Positions 15,447-22,920 of a stretch of DNA of 32,476 nt are shown one piece after another (position 1 is the first letter of the stretch; each line of letters opens with the position of its first letter). The DNA is from Muribaculaceae bacterium (lineage in GTDB: Bacteria; Bacillota; Clostridia; Lachnospirales; Lachnospiraceae): NCBI GenBank assembly GCA_023666425.1, contig JAMPCA010000016.1, positions 1 to 32,476 of the forward strand. The letters run 5' to 3'. The notes under the pieces are model-generated. The model was not told the DNA's origin. It made no database searches and was given only the letters and a program-made list of their open reading frames with translations. The position numbers and the translations under genes were made by a program.

Positions 15447-16625
15447 ATGCAAGAATATGAACTGAAATACGGCTGCAACCCAAATCAAAAGCCCTCACGC
15501 ATCTATATGCAGGAGGGGGAGCTTCCCATCCGGGTCTTAAACGGCCGCGCGGGTTATATCAATTTTCTGGACGCTTTTAACGGATGGCAGCTTGTCCGGG
15601 AGCTGAAAAAGGCTGCGGGAATGTCTGCCGCCACCTCCTTTAAACATGTATCCCCGGCGGGAGCTGCCATCGGACAGCCGCTGTCTGAGGTGGAGAAGAA
15701 GATTTACTGGGTGGATGACATGGATATGGAATTCACCCCGCTTGCAAACGCCTATATCCGGGCGCGGGGGGCGGACCGCATGTCCTCCTTTGGAGATTTT
15801 ATTTCCCTCTCCGACGTCTGTGACGCTTCTACCGCGCAGGTCATTAAGCGCGAGGTTTCTGACGGAGTGATTGCCCCGGGCTATACCGACGAGGCGCTTG
15901 CTATCCTGAAGGAGAAGAAAAACGGCAATTACTGTGTGATCGAGATTGATCCGTCTTACGAGCCTGCCCCCGTGGAGCGCAAGGATGTTTTTGGCATCAC
16001 CTTTGAGCAGGGCAGGAATGAGCTGAAAATCGACGACGAATTTTTCAGCAACATTGTCACAGAAAACAAGGAACTGACGGAGCAGGCGAAGACGGATCTT
16101 GCCATTTCCATGATTACTTTAAAATACACCCAGTCCAATTCGGTGTGCTTTGTGAAGAACGGGCAGGCCATCGGCATCGGAGCAGGCCAGCAGTCGAGAA
16201 TCCATTGTACGAGGCTCGCGGGGAGCAAGGCGGACAACTGGTGGCTGAGACAGTCTCCGCAGGTGCTGGGACTTAACTTTGTGGATCATATCAGGCGTGC
16301 AGACCGGGACAATGCCATTGACCTTTATATCGGGGAGGATTATATGGACGTGCTCGCAGACGGCGCGTGGGAGAACATTTTTAAGGAGAAGCCCCCCGTG
16401 TTTACGAGGGAGGAAAAGCGTGCGTGGCTGGACAAGAATACCGGTGTGGCGCTGGGATCGGACGCGTTTTTCCCCTTCGGGGACAACATCGAGCGGGCAT
16501 ACAGGAGCGGCGTGCAATATGTTGCAGAGCCCGGCGGTTCCGTGCGGGACGACAATGTGATTGCCACCTGCAATAAATATGGCATGGTGATGAGCTTTAC
16601 GGGGCTTCGGCTGTTTCATCATTGA
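15447..16625 (+). CDS. AICAR transformylase, stand-alone (PurH C-terminal-domain type, 392 aa)
   Basis: Transfers a formyl group from 10-formyl-tetrahydrofolate to AICAR, giving FAICAR. It corresponds to the AICARFT half of PurH. The catalytic Lys-His pair is K66-H67 in SFKHVSPAGAA. Downstream the conserved KYTQSNSVCFVKNGQAIGIGAGQQSR and FFPFGDNIERA regions are present in full. The MGS-like cyclohydrolase domain normally fused at the N-terminus (about 200 residues) is absent, and the preceding PurO-type gene supplies that step. The ribosome binding site is AAAGGAG. No terminator is seen between this gene and the following toxin-antitoxin promoter. Confidence 0.93.
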   Translation: MQEYELKYGCNPNQKPSRIYMQEGELPIRVLNGRAGYINFLDAFNGWQLVRELKKAAGMSAATSFKHVSPAGAAIGQPLSEVEKKIYWVDDMDMEFTPLANAYIRARGADRMSSFGDFISLSDVCDASTAQVIKREVSDGVIAPGYTDEALAILKEKKNGNYCVIEIDPSYEPAPVERKDVFGITFEQGRNELKIDDEFFSNIVTENKELTEQAKTDLAISMITLKYTQSNSVCFVKNGQAIGIGAGQQSRIHCTRLAGSKADNWWLRQSPQVLGLNFVDHIRRADRDNAIDLYIGEDYMDVLADGAWENIFKEKPPVFTREEKRAWLDKNTGVALGSDAFFPFGDNIERAYRSGVQYVAEPGGSVRDDNVIATCNKYGMVMSFTGLRLFHH

Positions 16626-16664
16626 TAAGAATTTGTTGCCTCCATATGATAAAAGAGTACATTA

Positions 16665-16693
16665 TTGACATTGTGTACATAATTTATTATGAT
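16665..16693 (+). promoter_or_regulatory. Promoter and possible operator of the toxin-antitoxin cassette
   Basis: TTGACA (16665-16670) and TATGAT (16688-16693) have a 17-base spacer. Flanking the -35 is a short palindrome, GTACA and TGTAC, with 12 bases between (about 16658-16679). This position would suit autorepression by the antitoxin. The promoter is well supported; the operator is a guess. Confidence 0.7.
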
Positions 16694-16717
16694 GGAGGTA
16701 ATAAGGAGATGATAAAT

Positions 16718-17143
16718 ATGTTAATGGAACAGGCTACAACAGTTAGAAAAGAATGGAGTGCCGTTTGTGACAGCGTAATCCATGAGAAGCCGAAATTTAT
16801 TAAGCGAACAAGGGACAGAATGTGGTTTTCGAATCTGGAGACAATGTCTGAGATATTGAAAATATATCGTTTTACGGCTCAAAGATTTATAGAAGATGAT
16901 GGAACCATCACGTTATCTCTTAATGAGATTGATTTGGTTGAAAACGGCGAAAATGAGGCAGAAGTGAGATTAAGTCTTGGAAATGCTATCCTTGAATATT
17001 CATTGGATTACTATAAAAATTACGAAGTGTATAGCCATGCACCGAATCGAAAGGAGCATATCCCATATATATTTAGAGCTCTAATTATAGATAATCCAAA
17101 AGAGATTGGAGACAGTATTGAATGCCAAGATGGAAAGAACTAA
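16718..17143 (+). CDS. Probable antitoxin, Phd-like N-terminus with HicB-like C-terminal part (141 aa)
   Basis: Residues ~1-50 (ATTVRKEWSAVCDSVI, then PKFIKRTRDRMWFSNLETM) follow the Phd/YefM pattern of a small DNA-binding antitoxin domain. The rest (FIEDDGTITLSLNEIDLV, then SLGNAILEYSLDYYKNYEVY) looks like the beta-rich HicB-type domain that binds the toxin. The ATG at 16718 has AAGGAG 9 bases upstream; ATG 16709 with GGAGG is an alternative. It overlaps the HicA-like toxin gene by 22 bases. The order, antitoxin first, is the reverse of classical hicAB. AT-rich, unlike the purine genes next to it, suggesting acquisition. The domain reading is by eye. Confidence 0.65.
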   Translation: MLMEQATTVRKEWSAVCDSVIHEKPKFIKRTRDRMWFSNLETMSEILKIYRFTAQRFIEDDGTITLSLNEIDLVENGENEAEVRLSLGNAILEYSLDYYKNYEVYSHAPNRKEHIPYIFRALIIDNPKEIGDSIECQDGKN

Positions 17144-17340
17144 AGAGATTTTGTGAGAGAGATGGCTGGGAATTATATAAGGATACAGATCATTACTTTT
17201 TCAGAAAGATGGACCCGGATGGAAGTATTCGGATGACGAAGGTATCAAAAGGATCTGGTGAGATTCATCCACATATGTGGAAAGAAATACTAAAGAAGCA
17301 ATTAAAAGTAGATCAGGAATATTTTAACGATAATGTATAA
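17122..17340 (+). CDS. HicA-like mRNA interferase toxin (72 aa)
   Basis: A short basic protein with the HicA double-stranded-RNA-binding-like fold: helix WKELKRFCERDGWEL, strand DTDHYFFRK, strand with IRMTKVSKG, and final helix MWKEILKKQL. HicA toxins cleave mRNA and use a His in the strand after the first helix; H24 (TDHYF) is the likely equivalent. A second distinctive motif, GSGEIHPHMW, replaces the usual GxHxxKEL-like turn. The 22-base overlap with the antitoxin gene implies coupled translation. A strong terminator follows 9 bases after the stop. The family call is moderately sure. Confidence 0.65.
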   Translation: MPRWKELKRFCERDGWELYKDTDHYFFRKMDPDGSIRMTKVSKGSGEIHPHMWKEILKKQLKVDQEYFNDNV

Positions 17341-17349
17341 AAGCAAAAC

Positions 17350-17382
17350 AAAGCATTTGGAGAAAACATCCAAATGCTTTTT
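17350..17382 (+). terminator. Rho-independent terminator of the toxin-antitoxin cassette
   Basis: AAAGCATTTGGA (17350-17361) pairs perfectly with TCCAAATGCTTT (17369-17380) around the loop GAAAACA. The T-run covers 17378-17382. It separates the toxin-antitoxin genes from the leader of the polysaccharide locus. Confidence 0.9.
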
Positions 17383-17718
17383 GCAACGCCTAAAATTTGC
17401 GGGATATACCAAATTGAGGATAGACTGGAAGAATTTCTAAGGATTTAGGACTTGTAAAAGGCTGGTTTGTGTGATAAGATTGCATATGAGTTGTATTTGA
17501 CTCTTTTTTTACGCAAGAGTTTGCTTTAGAATGGATAACTACAGAAACTGTAGTGGTTTCAAATTTGACATAGGGATAATTGTCGCCCTGCCGCATTATC
17601 TGTCATGTGTCTGCCGGATACATGACGATCCATGTCAATGTCAGATGGAGGAAACAGCCCGGTTGAGACAGAGCGGGGTGGCGAAGCTTACCCAAAGAGG
17701 GCTATGCGGAGGTGGAGT
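17383..17718 (+). promoter_or_regulatory. Structured leader region of the loaP-polysaccharide operon
   Basis: 336 bases without a convincing gene. Two clear hairpins are present: ACTACAG-AAA-CTGTAGT (17538-17554), and an 11-bp stem at 17602-17626 (GTCATGTGTCT with GGATACATGAC, including two G-U pairs and a three-base loop). A TTGACA occurs near 17568 but has no well-placed -10, so I cannot fix the promoter. LoaP proteins are known to act on RNA hairpins in the 5' leader of their target operons; one of these hairpins is a candidate site. The role is inferred from position. Confidence 0.5.
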
Positions 17719-18258
17719 ATGTGGTATGTCATACAGGTATTGACGGGAGAGGAGGAAAGGACAGCAGATAAATGCCGAAAGCTCATCGGAAGCCGCGATA
17801 GTGACGAAGGCGTGCTGCAGGACTGTTTTATACCCTATACAAAGCGGCAGCGCAGATACGAGGGGCAGTGGCATATCGAAAAGAGGGTGCTTTTTCCCGG
17901 ATATGTTTTTTTGACCAGTGATTCTCCGGAAGAGCTTTTTTTGAGACTGAAAAAAGTTCCGGGACTGACGAAGCTTTTAGGGACGGGGCAGGACATCGTG
18001 CCCCTGACAGCGGAAGAGGAAGCCCTTTTGCGGCGGCTGGGCGGAGATGAACAGATTGTAGAGACCTCCATCGGAGTGATTGAAAATGACCAGATCATTA
18101 TCACCGAAGGCCCCCTGCAGGGAATGGAGGGCTGTATCCGGCGAATTGACAGACATAAGAGGATGGCATGGCTGGAGGTGGAAATGATGGGAAGAAGACT
18201 GGAAGTCAAAGTAGGACTGGAAGTAGTGGAAAAGAACAGAGGACAAGAAAATGTTTGA
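17719..18258 (+). CDS. loaP: LoaP-type NusG paralogue, antiterminator (179 aa)
   Basis: An N-terminal NGN domain begins WYVIQVLTGEEER and contains the FPGYVFL core, which contacts RNA polymerase. A KOW domain near residues 122-175 carries DQIIITEGPLQGMEG and LEVKVGLEVV. At 179 residues and heading a polysaccharide cluster, it fits LoaP, the NusG paralogue that promotes processive antitermination of long biosynthetic operons in Firmicutes, rather than housekeeping NusG, which sits with secE and rplK. The ATG at 17719 is chosen for the GGAGG 6 bases upstream and the family start MWYV. The upstream in-frame ATG at 17632 would add 29 unrelated residues. It overlaps the aminotransferase gene by 8 bases. 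Confidence 0.88.
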   Translation: MWYVIQVLTGEEERTADKCRKLIGSRDSDEGVLQDCFIPYTKRQRRYEGQWHIEKRVLFPGYVFLTSDSPEELFLRLKKVPGLTKLLGTGQDIVPLTAEEEALLRRLGGDEQIVETSIGVIENDQIIITEGPLQGMEGCIRRIDRHKRMAWLEVEMMGRRLEVKVGLEVVEKNRGQENV

Positions 18259-19504
18259 GGCTGACAAACATAGCTTTAAGCCATTTGAAAAAACTGTATA
18301 TTTGAGCTCGCCAACCCCCCATCGGCAGCAGGGAGAGGATCAGTGTGAGGAGCTGACTTATATAAAGGAAGCTTTCGATACAAACTGGCTGTCCACAGTG
18401 GGGAAGAACATTGATGAGGCGGAGCGCATGATCGCCGAGAAAGCCGGCATGAGATATGCGGTAGGCCTGTCCAGCGGGACGGCCGCGCTGCATATGGCGG
18501 TAAAGCTCGCCGGAGTCAGTCAGGGAAGTATCTGCTTTGCCAGCGATATGACCTTTGGAGCGACAGTCAATCCCATCGTATACGAGGGAGGAACTCCGGT
18601 ATTCATAGACACGGAATATGATACATGGAACATGGATCCCCTTGCACTGGAAAAGGCATTTGAACGTTACCCGGCCAATGCGAAGGTGATTGTGATGGCA
18701 CACCTGTATGGGACGCCGGGAAAGCTGGACGAGCTAAAGGCTGTGGCAGATAAATACAAGGCTGTGTTCATCGAGGATGCGGCAGAATCGCTGGGGGCTT
18801 CTTATAAGGGAGCGTGTACCGGTGATGACTGGAAGCCGACGGGGGCTTTCGGAGATGTCGCATGTATTTCCTGCAATGGAAATAAAATCATTACCGGGTC
18901 GTCAGGAGGTTTTCTGCTGACAGATAATGAAGAGGATGCAAAAAAGGTCAAAAAATGGTCTACCCAGAGCAGAGAAGACGCTCCATGGTATCAGCATGAA
19001 GAAGTAGGTTACAATTACCGCATGAGCAATCTGGTGGCTGGTATGATCCGGGGACAGATTCCATATTTGGAGAAACACATTGAGCAAAAAAAAGCTGTCT
19101 GGGAGAGATATAAGGAAGGATTTAAAGAACTTCCGGTATCTATGAATCCCATTGATTTTGAAAAGTCAAGACCCAACTATTGGCTGAGCTGTATTACGGT
19201 GAATCCGGACGCTATGTGCAGACAGGTGAGAGATGACCACGAGGCGCTGTATATACCGGAACATGGCAAAAGCTGCCCGACGGAAATTTTAGAGGCGCTC
19301 GAAAGAATCCGCGCCCAGGGACGGCCGATATGGAAGCCTCTGCATATGCAGCCCATGTACCGGGGGAACGGATTTGTGACCCGGGAGGATAGGTCGGCAG
19401 GAGAGGACATTTTTGACCGCGGACTATGTCTGCCAAGCGACAATAAGATGTCGGAGGAGGAGCAGGATAGAATTATAGAAGTAGTTAAGTCCTGCTTTGC
19501 ATAG
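18251..19504 (+). CDS. DegT/DnrJ/EryC1 sugar aminotransferase, PglE-like (417 aa)
   Basis: A PLP enzyme that aminates a keto-sugar nucleotide. Landmarks: SSGTAAL (74-80) for phosphate binding, EDAAES with D176 against the pyridine nitrogen, and K212 in CNGNKIITG as the Schiff-base lysine. The next two genes resemble PglC and PglD, so the likely substrate is UDP-4-keto-6-deoxy-GlcNAc on the way to N,N'-diacetylbacillosamine; this is inferred from context. A PglF-type 4,6-dehydratase needed to make the substrate is not in the window. It starts inside the loaP stop region, so it is translationally coupled to the antiterminator. Confidence 0.9.
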   Translation: MFEADKHSFKPFEKTVYLSSPTPHRQQGEDQCEELTYIKEAFDTNWLSTVGKNIDEAERMIAEKAGMRYAVGLSSGTAALHMAVKLAGVSQGSICFASDMTFGATVNPIVYEGGTPVFIDTEYDTWNMDPLALEKAFERYPANAKVIVMAHLYGTPGKLDELKAVADKYKAVFIEDAAESLGASYKGACTGDDWKPTGAFGDVACISCNGNKIITGSSGGFLLTDNEEDAKKVKKWSTQSREDAPWYQHEEVGYNYRMSNLVAGMIRGQIPYLEKHIEQKKAVWERYKEGFKELPVSMNPIDFEKSRPNYWLSCITVNPDAMCRQVRDDHEALYIPEHGKSCPTEILEALERIRAQGRPIWKPLHMQPMYRGNGFVTREDRSAGEDIFDRGLCLPSDNKMSEEEQDRIIEVVKSCFA

Positions 19505-19508
19505 GCTA

Positions 19509-19535
19509 TGCCAAACACTGGCACGGTCTTTTTTT
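19509..19535 (+). terminator. Weak hairpin with T-run between aminotransferase and PglC-like gene
   Basis: TGCCA-AACAC-TGGCA (19509-19523) is followed by CGGTC and seven T residues (19529-19535). The stem is only 5 bp and set back from the T-run, so it is at most a leaky terminator or attenuator. Its position inside the operon just after the loaP-coupled gene makes it worth listing. Confidence 0.3.
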
Positions 19536-19562
19536 ATGGAAATAAGTCAGGGAGCGTAAAGT

Positions 19563-20213
19563 GTGAGAAATCAAGTCAGAGAGAAGAACGTGATTCCCCG
19601 CAGAATGGGATTTTACGAAAAATATGTGAAGCGTCCGCAGGATGCGCTGCTATCACTGGCCGCCATGCTTGTGCTGTCGCCGCTGCTGCTTGTGATCGCC
19701 ATTCTGGTGAGGGTGAAGCTCGGAAGTCCGGTTTTATTTCATCAGAAACGGCCGGGGCGGAATGAAAAGATATTTACGTTACATAAATTTCGCACCATGG
19801 CGGATGCGAGGGACTCCGAAGGAAACCTGCTTCCCGATGAAAAGAGGCTGACAGGCTTTGGAAAATGGCTGCGCAGCACAAGCCTGGATGAGCTGCCGGA
19901 GCTTTGGAATATTTTCGTGGGGGATATGGCGGTGGTGGGGCCGAGGCCTCTGCTGGTGCAGTATCTGCCATTATATAACGACAGACAGAAAAAACGCCAT
20001 GAGGTTCGCCCGGGAGTTACCGGCTACGCACAGGTACACGGAAGGAACAGCATTTCATGGGAGGATAAATTTGAAAAGGATGTGTACTATGTGGAGCATG
20101 TATCGTTTTTGGGTGACTGGAAAATCATTTTTGGGACGGTGCGTGCCGTGCTGAAAAGGGAGGGAATCAGCTCCGGGACGGCGGCGACCATGGAGGCGTT
20201 TACTGGAAAGTAG
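19563..20213 (+). CDS. PglC-like monotopic phosphoglycosyl transferase (216 aa)
   Basis: Initiating enzyme that moves a sugar phosphate from a UDP-sugar to undecaprenyl phosphate at the cytoplasmic face. A single hydrophobic re-entrant segment lies at about 28-50 (SLAAMLVLSPLLLVIAILV). The catalytic Asp-Glu dyad is D109-E110 in RSTSLDELPELWN. The PGVTGYAQVHGRNSISWEDKF-type region is present in full. Small size with one membrane segment is the PglC form, as opposed to long WbaP/CpsE types. The start is GTG at 19563 with GGGAG 8 bases upstream. Sits between PglE- and PglD-like genes. Confidence 0.93.
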   Translation: MRNQVREKNVIPRRMGFYEKYVKRPQDALLSLAAMLVLSPLLLVIAILVRVKLGSPVLFHQKRPGRNEKIFTLHKFRTMADARDSEGNLLPDEKRLTGFGKWLRSTSLDELPELWNIFVGDMAVVGPRPLLVQYLPLYNDRQKKRHEVRPGVTGYAQVHGRNSISWEDKFEKDVYYVEHVSFLGDWKIIFGTVRAVLKREGISSGTAATMEAFTGK

Positions 20214-20218
20214 GTTTT

Positions 20219-20893
20219 ATGGATATGCAGGATATTGTCATTATCGGAGCCGGAGGGTTTGGCCGGGAAGTGCAGTGGCTGATTGAGCGGATCAATAAAA
20301 AATGTAAGCAGGACAGTGGAAACGATAAGTGGAGGCTGCTTGGCTATGTTGATGACAATACAGAAACAGGGACAGAAATTGATGGATTACAGGTACTGAT
20401 GACGGTAGATGACCTGGCACAGAGAGAATCCTCTTTGTCTGTGGTATGTGCAATCGGAACATCGGAAGTCAGGAAAAAAGTGGTAAGCCGAATCAGCAGC
20501 AATAAAACTCTGATATTTCCGAATCTGATCGATCCGACAGTGCAGATGTCTGATCGGGTTGAGACAGGAAAAGGAAATATTATCTGTGCCGGTTGTATTT
20601 TGACAGTAGATATAAGCATTAAAGATTTCTGTATTGTGAATCTTGACTGTACGATCGGGCATGATGGAAAGCTTGGCTCTTTCAGTACCTTGTGTCCGGG
20701 TGTAAATATGTCCGGTGAAGTGGAGATTTCCGAGGGAGTGGAAATCGGGACAGGAAGCCAGATTATTCAGGGAAAAAGAATAGCTTCAGGCTGCAAAATT
20801 GGCGCAGGAGCAGTAGTGGTAAAGGATATCGTGGAGCCGGGGACATATGTGGGAGTTCCGGCGAGGAAAGTATTATGGGATAGGGCTAAATAG
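20219..20893 (+). CDS. PglD/NeuD-family sugar acetyltransferase (224 aa)
   Basis: Uses acetyl-CoA to acetylate an amino-sugar nucleotide, here probably the 4-amino group made by the preceding aminotransferase. The N-terminal Rossmann-like UDP-sugar domain starts IVIIGAGGFGREV and runs to about residue 105. A left-handed beta-helix of hexapeptide repeats follows from about 107 to 220. The expected catalytic base is H148 in CTIGHDGKLG. Length is slightly above the 195-210 of PglD, close to NeuD. A 5-base gap separates it from the PglC-like gene. Confidence 0.9.
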   Translation: MDMQDIVIIGAGGFGREVQWLIERINKKCKQDSGNDKWRLLGYVDDNTETGTEIDGLQVLMTVDDLAQRESSLSVVCAIGTSEVRKKVVSRISSNKTLIFPNLIDPTVQMSDRVETGKGNIICAGCILTVDISIKDFCIVNLDCTIGHDGKLGSFSTLCPGVNMSGEVEISEGVEIGTGSQIIQGKRIASGCKIGAGAVVVKDIVEPGTYVGVPARKVLWDRAK

Positions 20894-20895
20894 AA

Positions 20896-22044
20896 ATGTC
20901 AGATACAAAATCAACTTTGTGTATAATATCGTGTTTTGATTGTTATCAGAGCAGAACGAGGTATATAGAAAAATTTTATGGGAATAAAGGCTATGCTATT
21001 GTTCATCTGATATCTGATTTTGATCATGGGAAAAAAATACATATAAAAGAAACGAGAGAAAATGCATATTTAGTCCATGTGCCAGGATATAAAAGAAATT
21101 TATCTATTCGAAGAATTTATTCACATTATGCATTTGCAAGAGCTGTATATAAGGAAGTACAGCAGATTAAGCCTGATATTATATATTGTATGATACCCCC
21201 TAATTTTCTTGTAAAAAAGATATCTAAATATAAAAAGAGGAATTTTGATGTAAAGTTAATTTATGATGTATATGATTTATGGCCTGAATCTATTTTGAAA
21301 CCAAAGTCTATATATAGAATTCCCTATGTGATTTGGAAGTATATACGAGATAAAGATATAGGAATTGCAGATTATGTATTAACAGAATGTGGTCTTTATC
21401 AGAATATTTTAAAAGGAGTACTGAAGACTGGTAAAAAGGGGGTTCTATATGCGACAGAGGAAGATAGCGGGCGCAAGCTGGAAGTATTGCAGGATATGCG
21501 GGAGATTCATTTGTGCTATATAGGAACTATCAATCACATTATTGATGTAGATTCTATCTGCCGTTTAATAATTGAAATTGGGAAAAGAAAACCAGTTGTT
21601 CTACATATTATTGGATTGGGGGAGAACAAGGAAAAATTTATAAAAATGGCCGAGAGAGCCGGAGCAGATGTAATAGATTATGGACCTATTTATGAAAGCG
21701 GAGAAAAGTATAGAATTTTTTCAAAGTGTCATTTTGGACTAAATATGATGAAAAAATCTGTATGCGTGGGGTTGACATTAAAGTCCTTATCTTATTTTGA
21801 GGCAGGACTCCCTATATTAAACAATATCCCGGCAGATACATCTGCATTGGTAAGTAAATATCAGGCAGGTTTTAATATTATAGGCAAGGATGAGGAAATT
21901 AAAATTTCCGAGATGGATGCCCGGGAATATCAAATTCTTAGGGAAAATACAGAATTTATGTTTCAGAAAGAATTTAGTGAAAGAAGAATAATGCAGCATT
22001 TGAGTAAATTAGATAAAGCATTGTGGAGTGAGGAACACTTATAA
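20896..22044 (+). CDS. Glycosyltransferase family 4-like protein (382 aa)
   Basis: GT-B fold glycosyltransferase by pattern. The N-terminal domain includes an IIYCMIPPNF strand and YDVYDLWPESI, a segment typical of GT4 enzymes. The C-terminal domain has LCYIGTINHIID (start of the donor domain), VLHIIGLGENKEKF, and a KSLSYFEAGLPILNN donor-binding stretch near residue 296. It likely adds the second sugar onto the lipid-linked primer. The gene is clearly more AT-rich than the preceding genes; the change falls near its start. It begins 2 bases after the PglD-like gene and shares one base with the next. Confidence 0.8.
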   Translation: MSDTKSTLCIISCFDCYQSRTRYIEKFYGNKGYAIVHLISDFDHGKKIHIKETRENAYLVHVPGYKRNLSIRRIYSHYAFARAVYKEVQQIKPDIIYCMIPPNFLVKKISKYKKRNFDVKLIYDVYDLWPESILKPKSIYRIPYVIWKYIRDKDIGIADYVLTECGLYQNILKGVLKTGKKGVLYATEEDSGRKLEVLQDMREIHLCYIGTINHIIDVDSICRLIIEIGKRKPVVLHIIGLGENKEKFIKMAERAGADVIDYGPIYESGEKYRIFSKCHFGLNMMKKSVCVGLTLKSLSYFEAGLPILNNIPADTSALVSKYQAGFNIIGKDEEIKISEMDAREYQILRENTEFMFQKEFSERRIMQHLSKLDKALWSEEHL

Positions 22045-22889
22045 TGGACAACTATAAGATTCTGGCTGCCATAGTTGCGTTTAATCCGAATATTGATCAG
22101 CTTCAGAGAAATATCCGTGCAATTGTTCCACAAGTAGATGATGTTATAGTCATGGACAATGCCTCTCAAAATGGCGAAAAAATTGAGAAAATTTGTCTGG
22201 AAAATTCTATAATCTATTGGAAAAAAACATGTAATGAAGGAATTGCAAAGCCTCTAAATGACGTGTTTGGTTATGCGAAAGGAAAATATGACTGGGTGAT
22301 AACACTTGATCAGGATTCAGTTTGTGAGCTTGATTATATAAAAAAAGCAAGCCGCTATTTTTCCTCTGAGAAAATAGGTATTATCTCTACCGTCTATTAT
22401 GAAAAAAATTTTGGAAAAATTATTGGGACGGTAAAAGAAGAGAATAAATACCAGTATGTTAAAAGAGTCATTACATCTGCTGCTATTGTTAATGTAAAAG
22501 CGTATGAGAAAACTTGTGGATATGATGAGCTTCTATTTTTGGACTATGTTGATTTTGATTTTTCTGTAAAAATAAGACAGGCAGGGTATAAAATTTTAAG
22601 GATGAATGATTCAGTTTTAACACATGAACTTGGAAATTCCAGTGTTCGGCATTTTCTGATTTGGAGTTTTCGTTTAAGCTCTCACAGTCCTGAAAGGGAA
22701 TTCAACATTGCGAAAAGTATTGTGATTTATATAAGAAAGTATTATAAAACAGAAAATATTCAGAGAGATGTGTTGAGTTTATGTAAACATTTCTTATTAG
22801 CGGTGACATATGAAACGGAAAAAAAAGCTAAGCTAAAATCGCTAATAAAAGGGGTAGTAGAGGGGATGAAAACCCCAATTTTGATATAA
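22044..22889 (+). CDS. GT2 glycosyltransferase, rhamnosyltransferase-like (281 aa)
   Basis: Inverting GT-A enzyme. The N-terminal AAIVAFNPNIDQLQRNI and VIVMDNAS segments and the VITLDQDSV metal-binding motif near residue 90 are characteristic of the RfbF-like rhamnosyltransferase branch of GT2. Branch membership does not prove that rhamnose is the donor sugar; no dTDP-rhamnose genes are visible here. The ATG lies within the stop codon of the upstream gene (one-base overlap). AT-rich. Confidence 0.8.
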   Translation: MDNYKILAAIVAFNPNIDQLQRNIRAIVPQVDDVIVMDNASQNGEKIEKICLENSIIYWKKTCNEGIAKPLNDVFGYAKGKYDWVITLDQDSVCELDYIKKASRYFSSEKIGIISTVYYEKNFGKIIGTVKEENKYQYVKRVITSAAIVNVKAYEKTCGYDELLFLDYVDFDFSVKIRQAGYKILRMNDSVLTHELGNSSVRHFLIWSFRLSSHSPEREFNIAKSIVIYIRKYYKTENIQRDVLSLCKHFLLAVTYETEKKAKLKSLIKGVVEGMKTPILI

Positions 22890-22920
22890 AAAGATTTTGA
22901 ATTAGGAGCCATAAATTATT

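Noticed and set aside
17560-17610. Promoter built on TTGACA near 17568
   Set aside because: No -10-like hexamer at 16-18 bases; the nearest CATTAT is about 23 bases away.
17632-17718. Longer LoaP start at ATG 17632
   Set aside because: The 29 extra residues do not resemble the NGN domain, which begins MWYV, and the strong GGAGG is placed for 17719.
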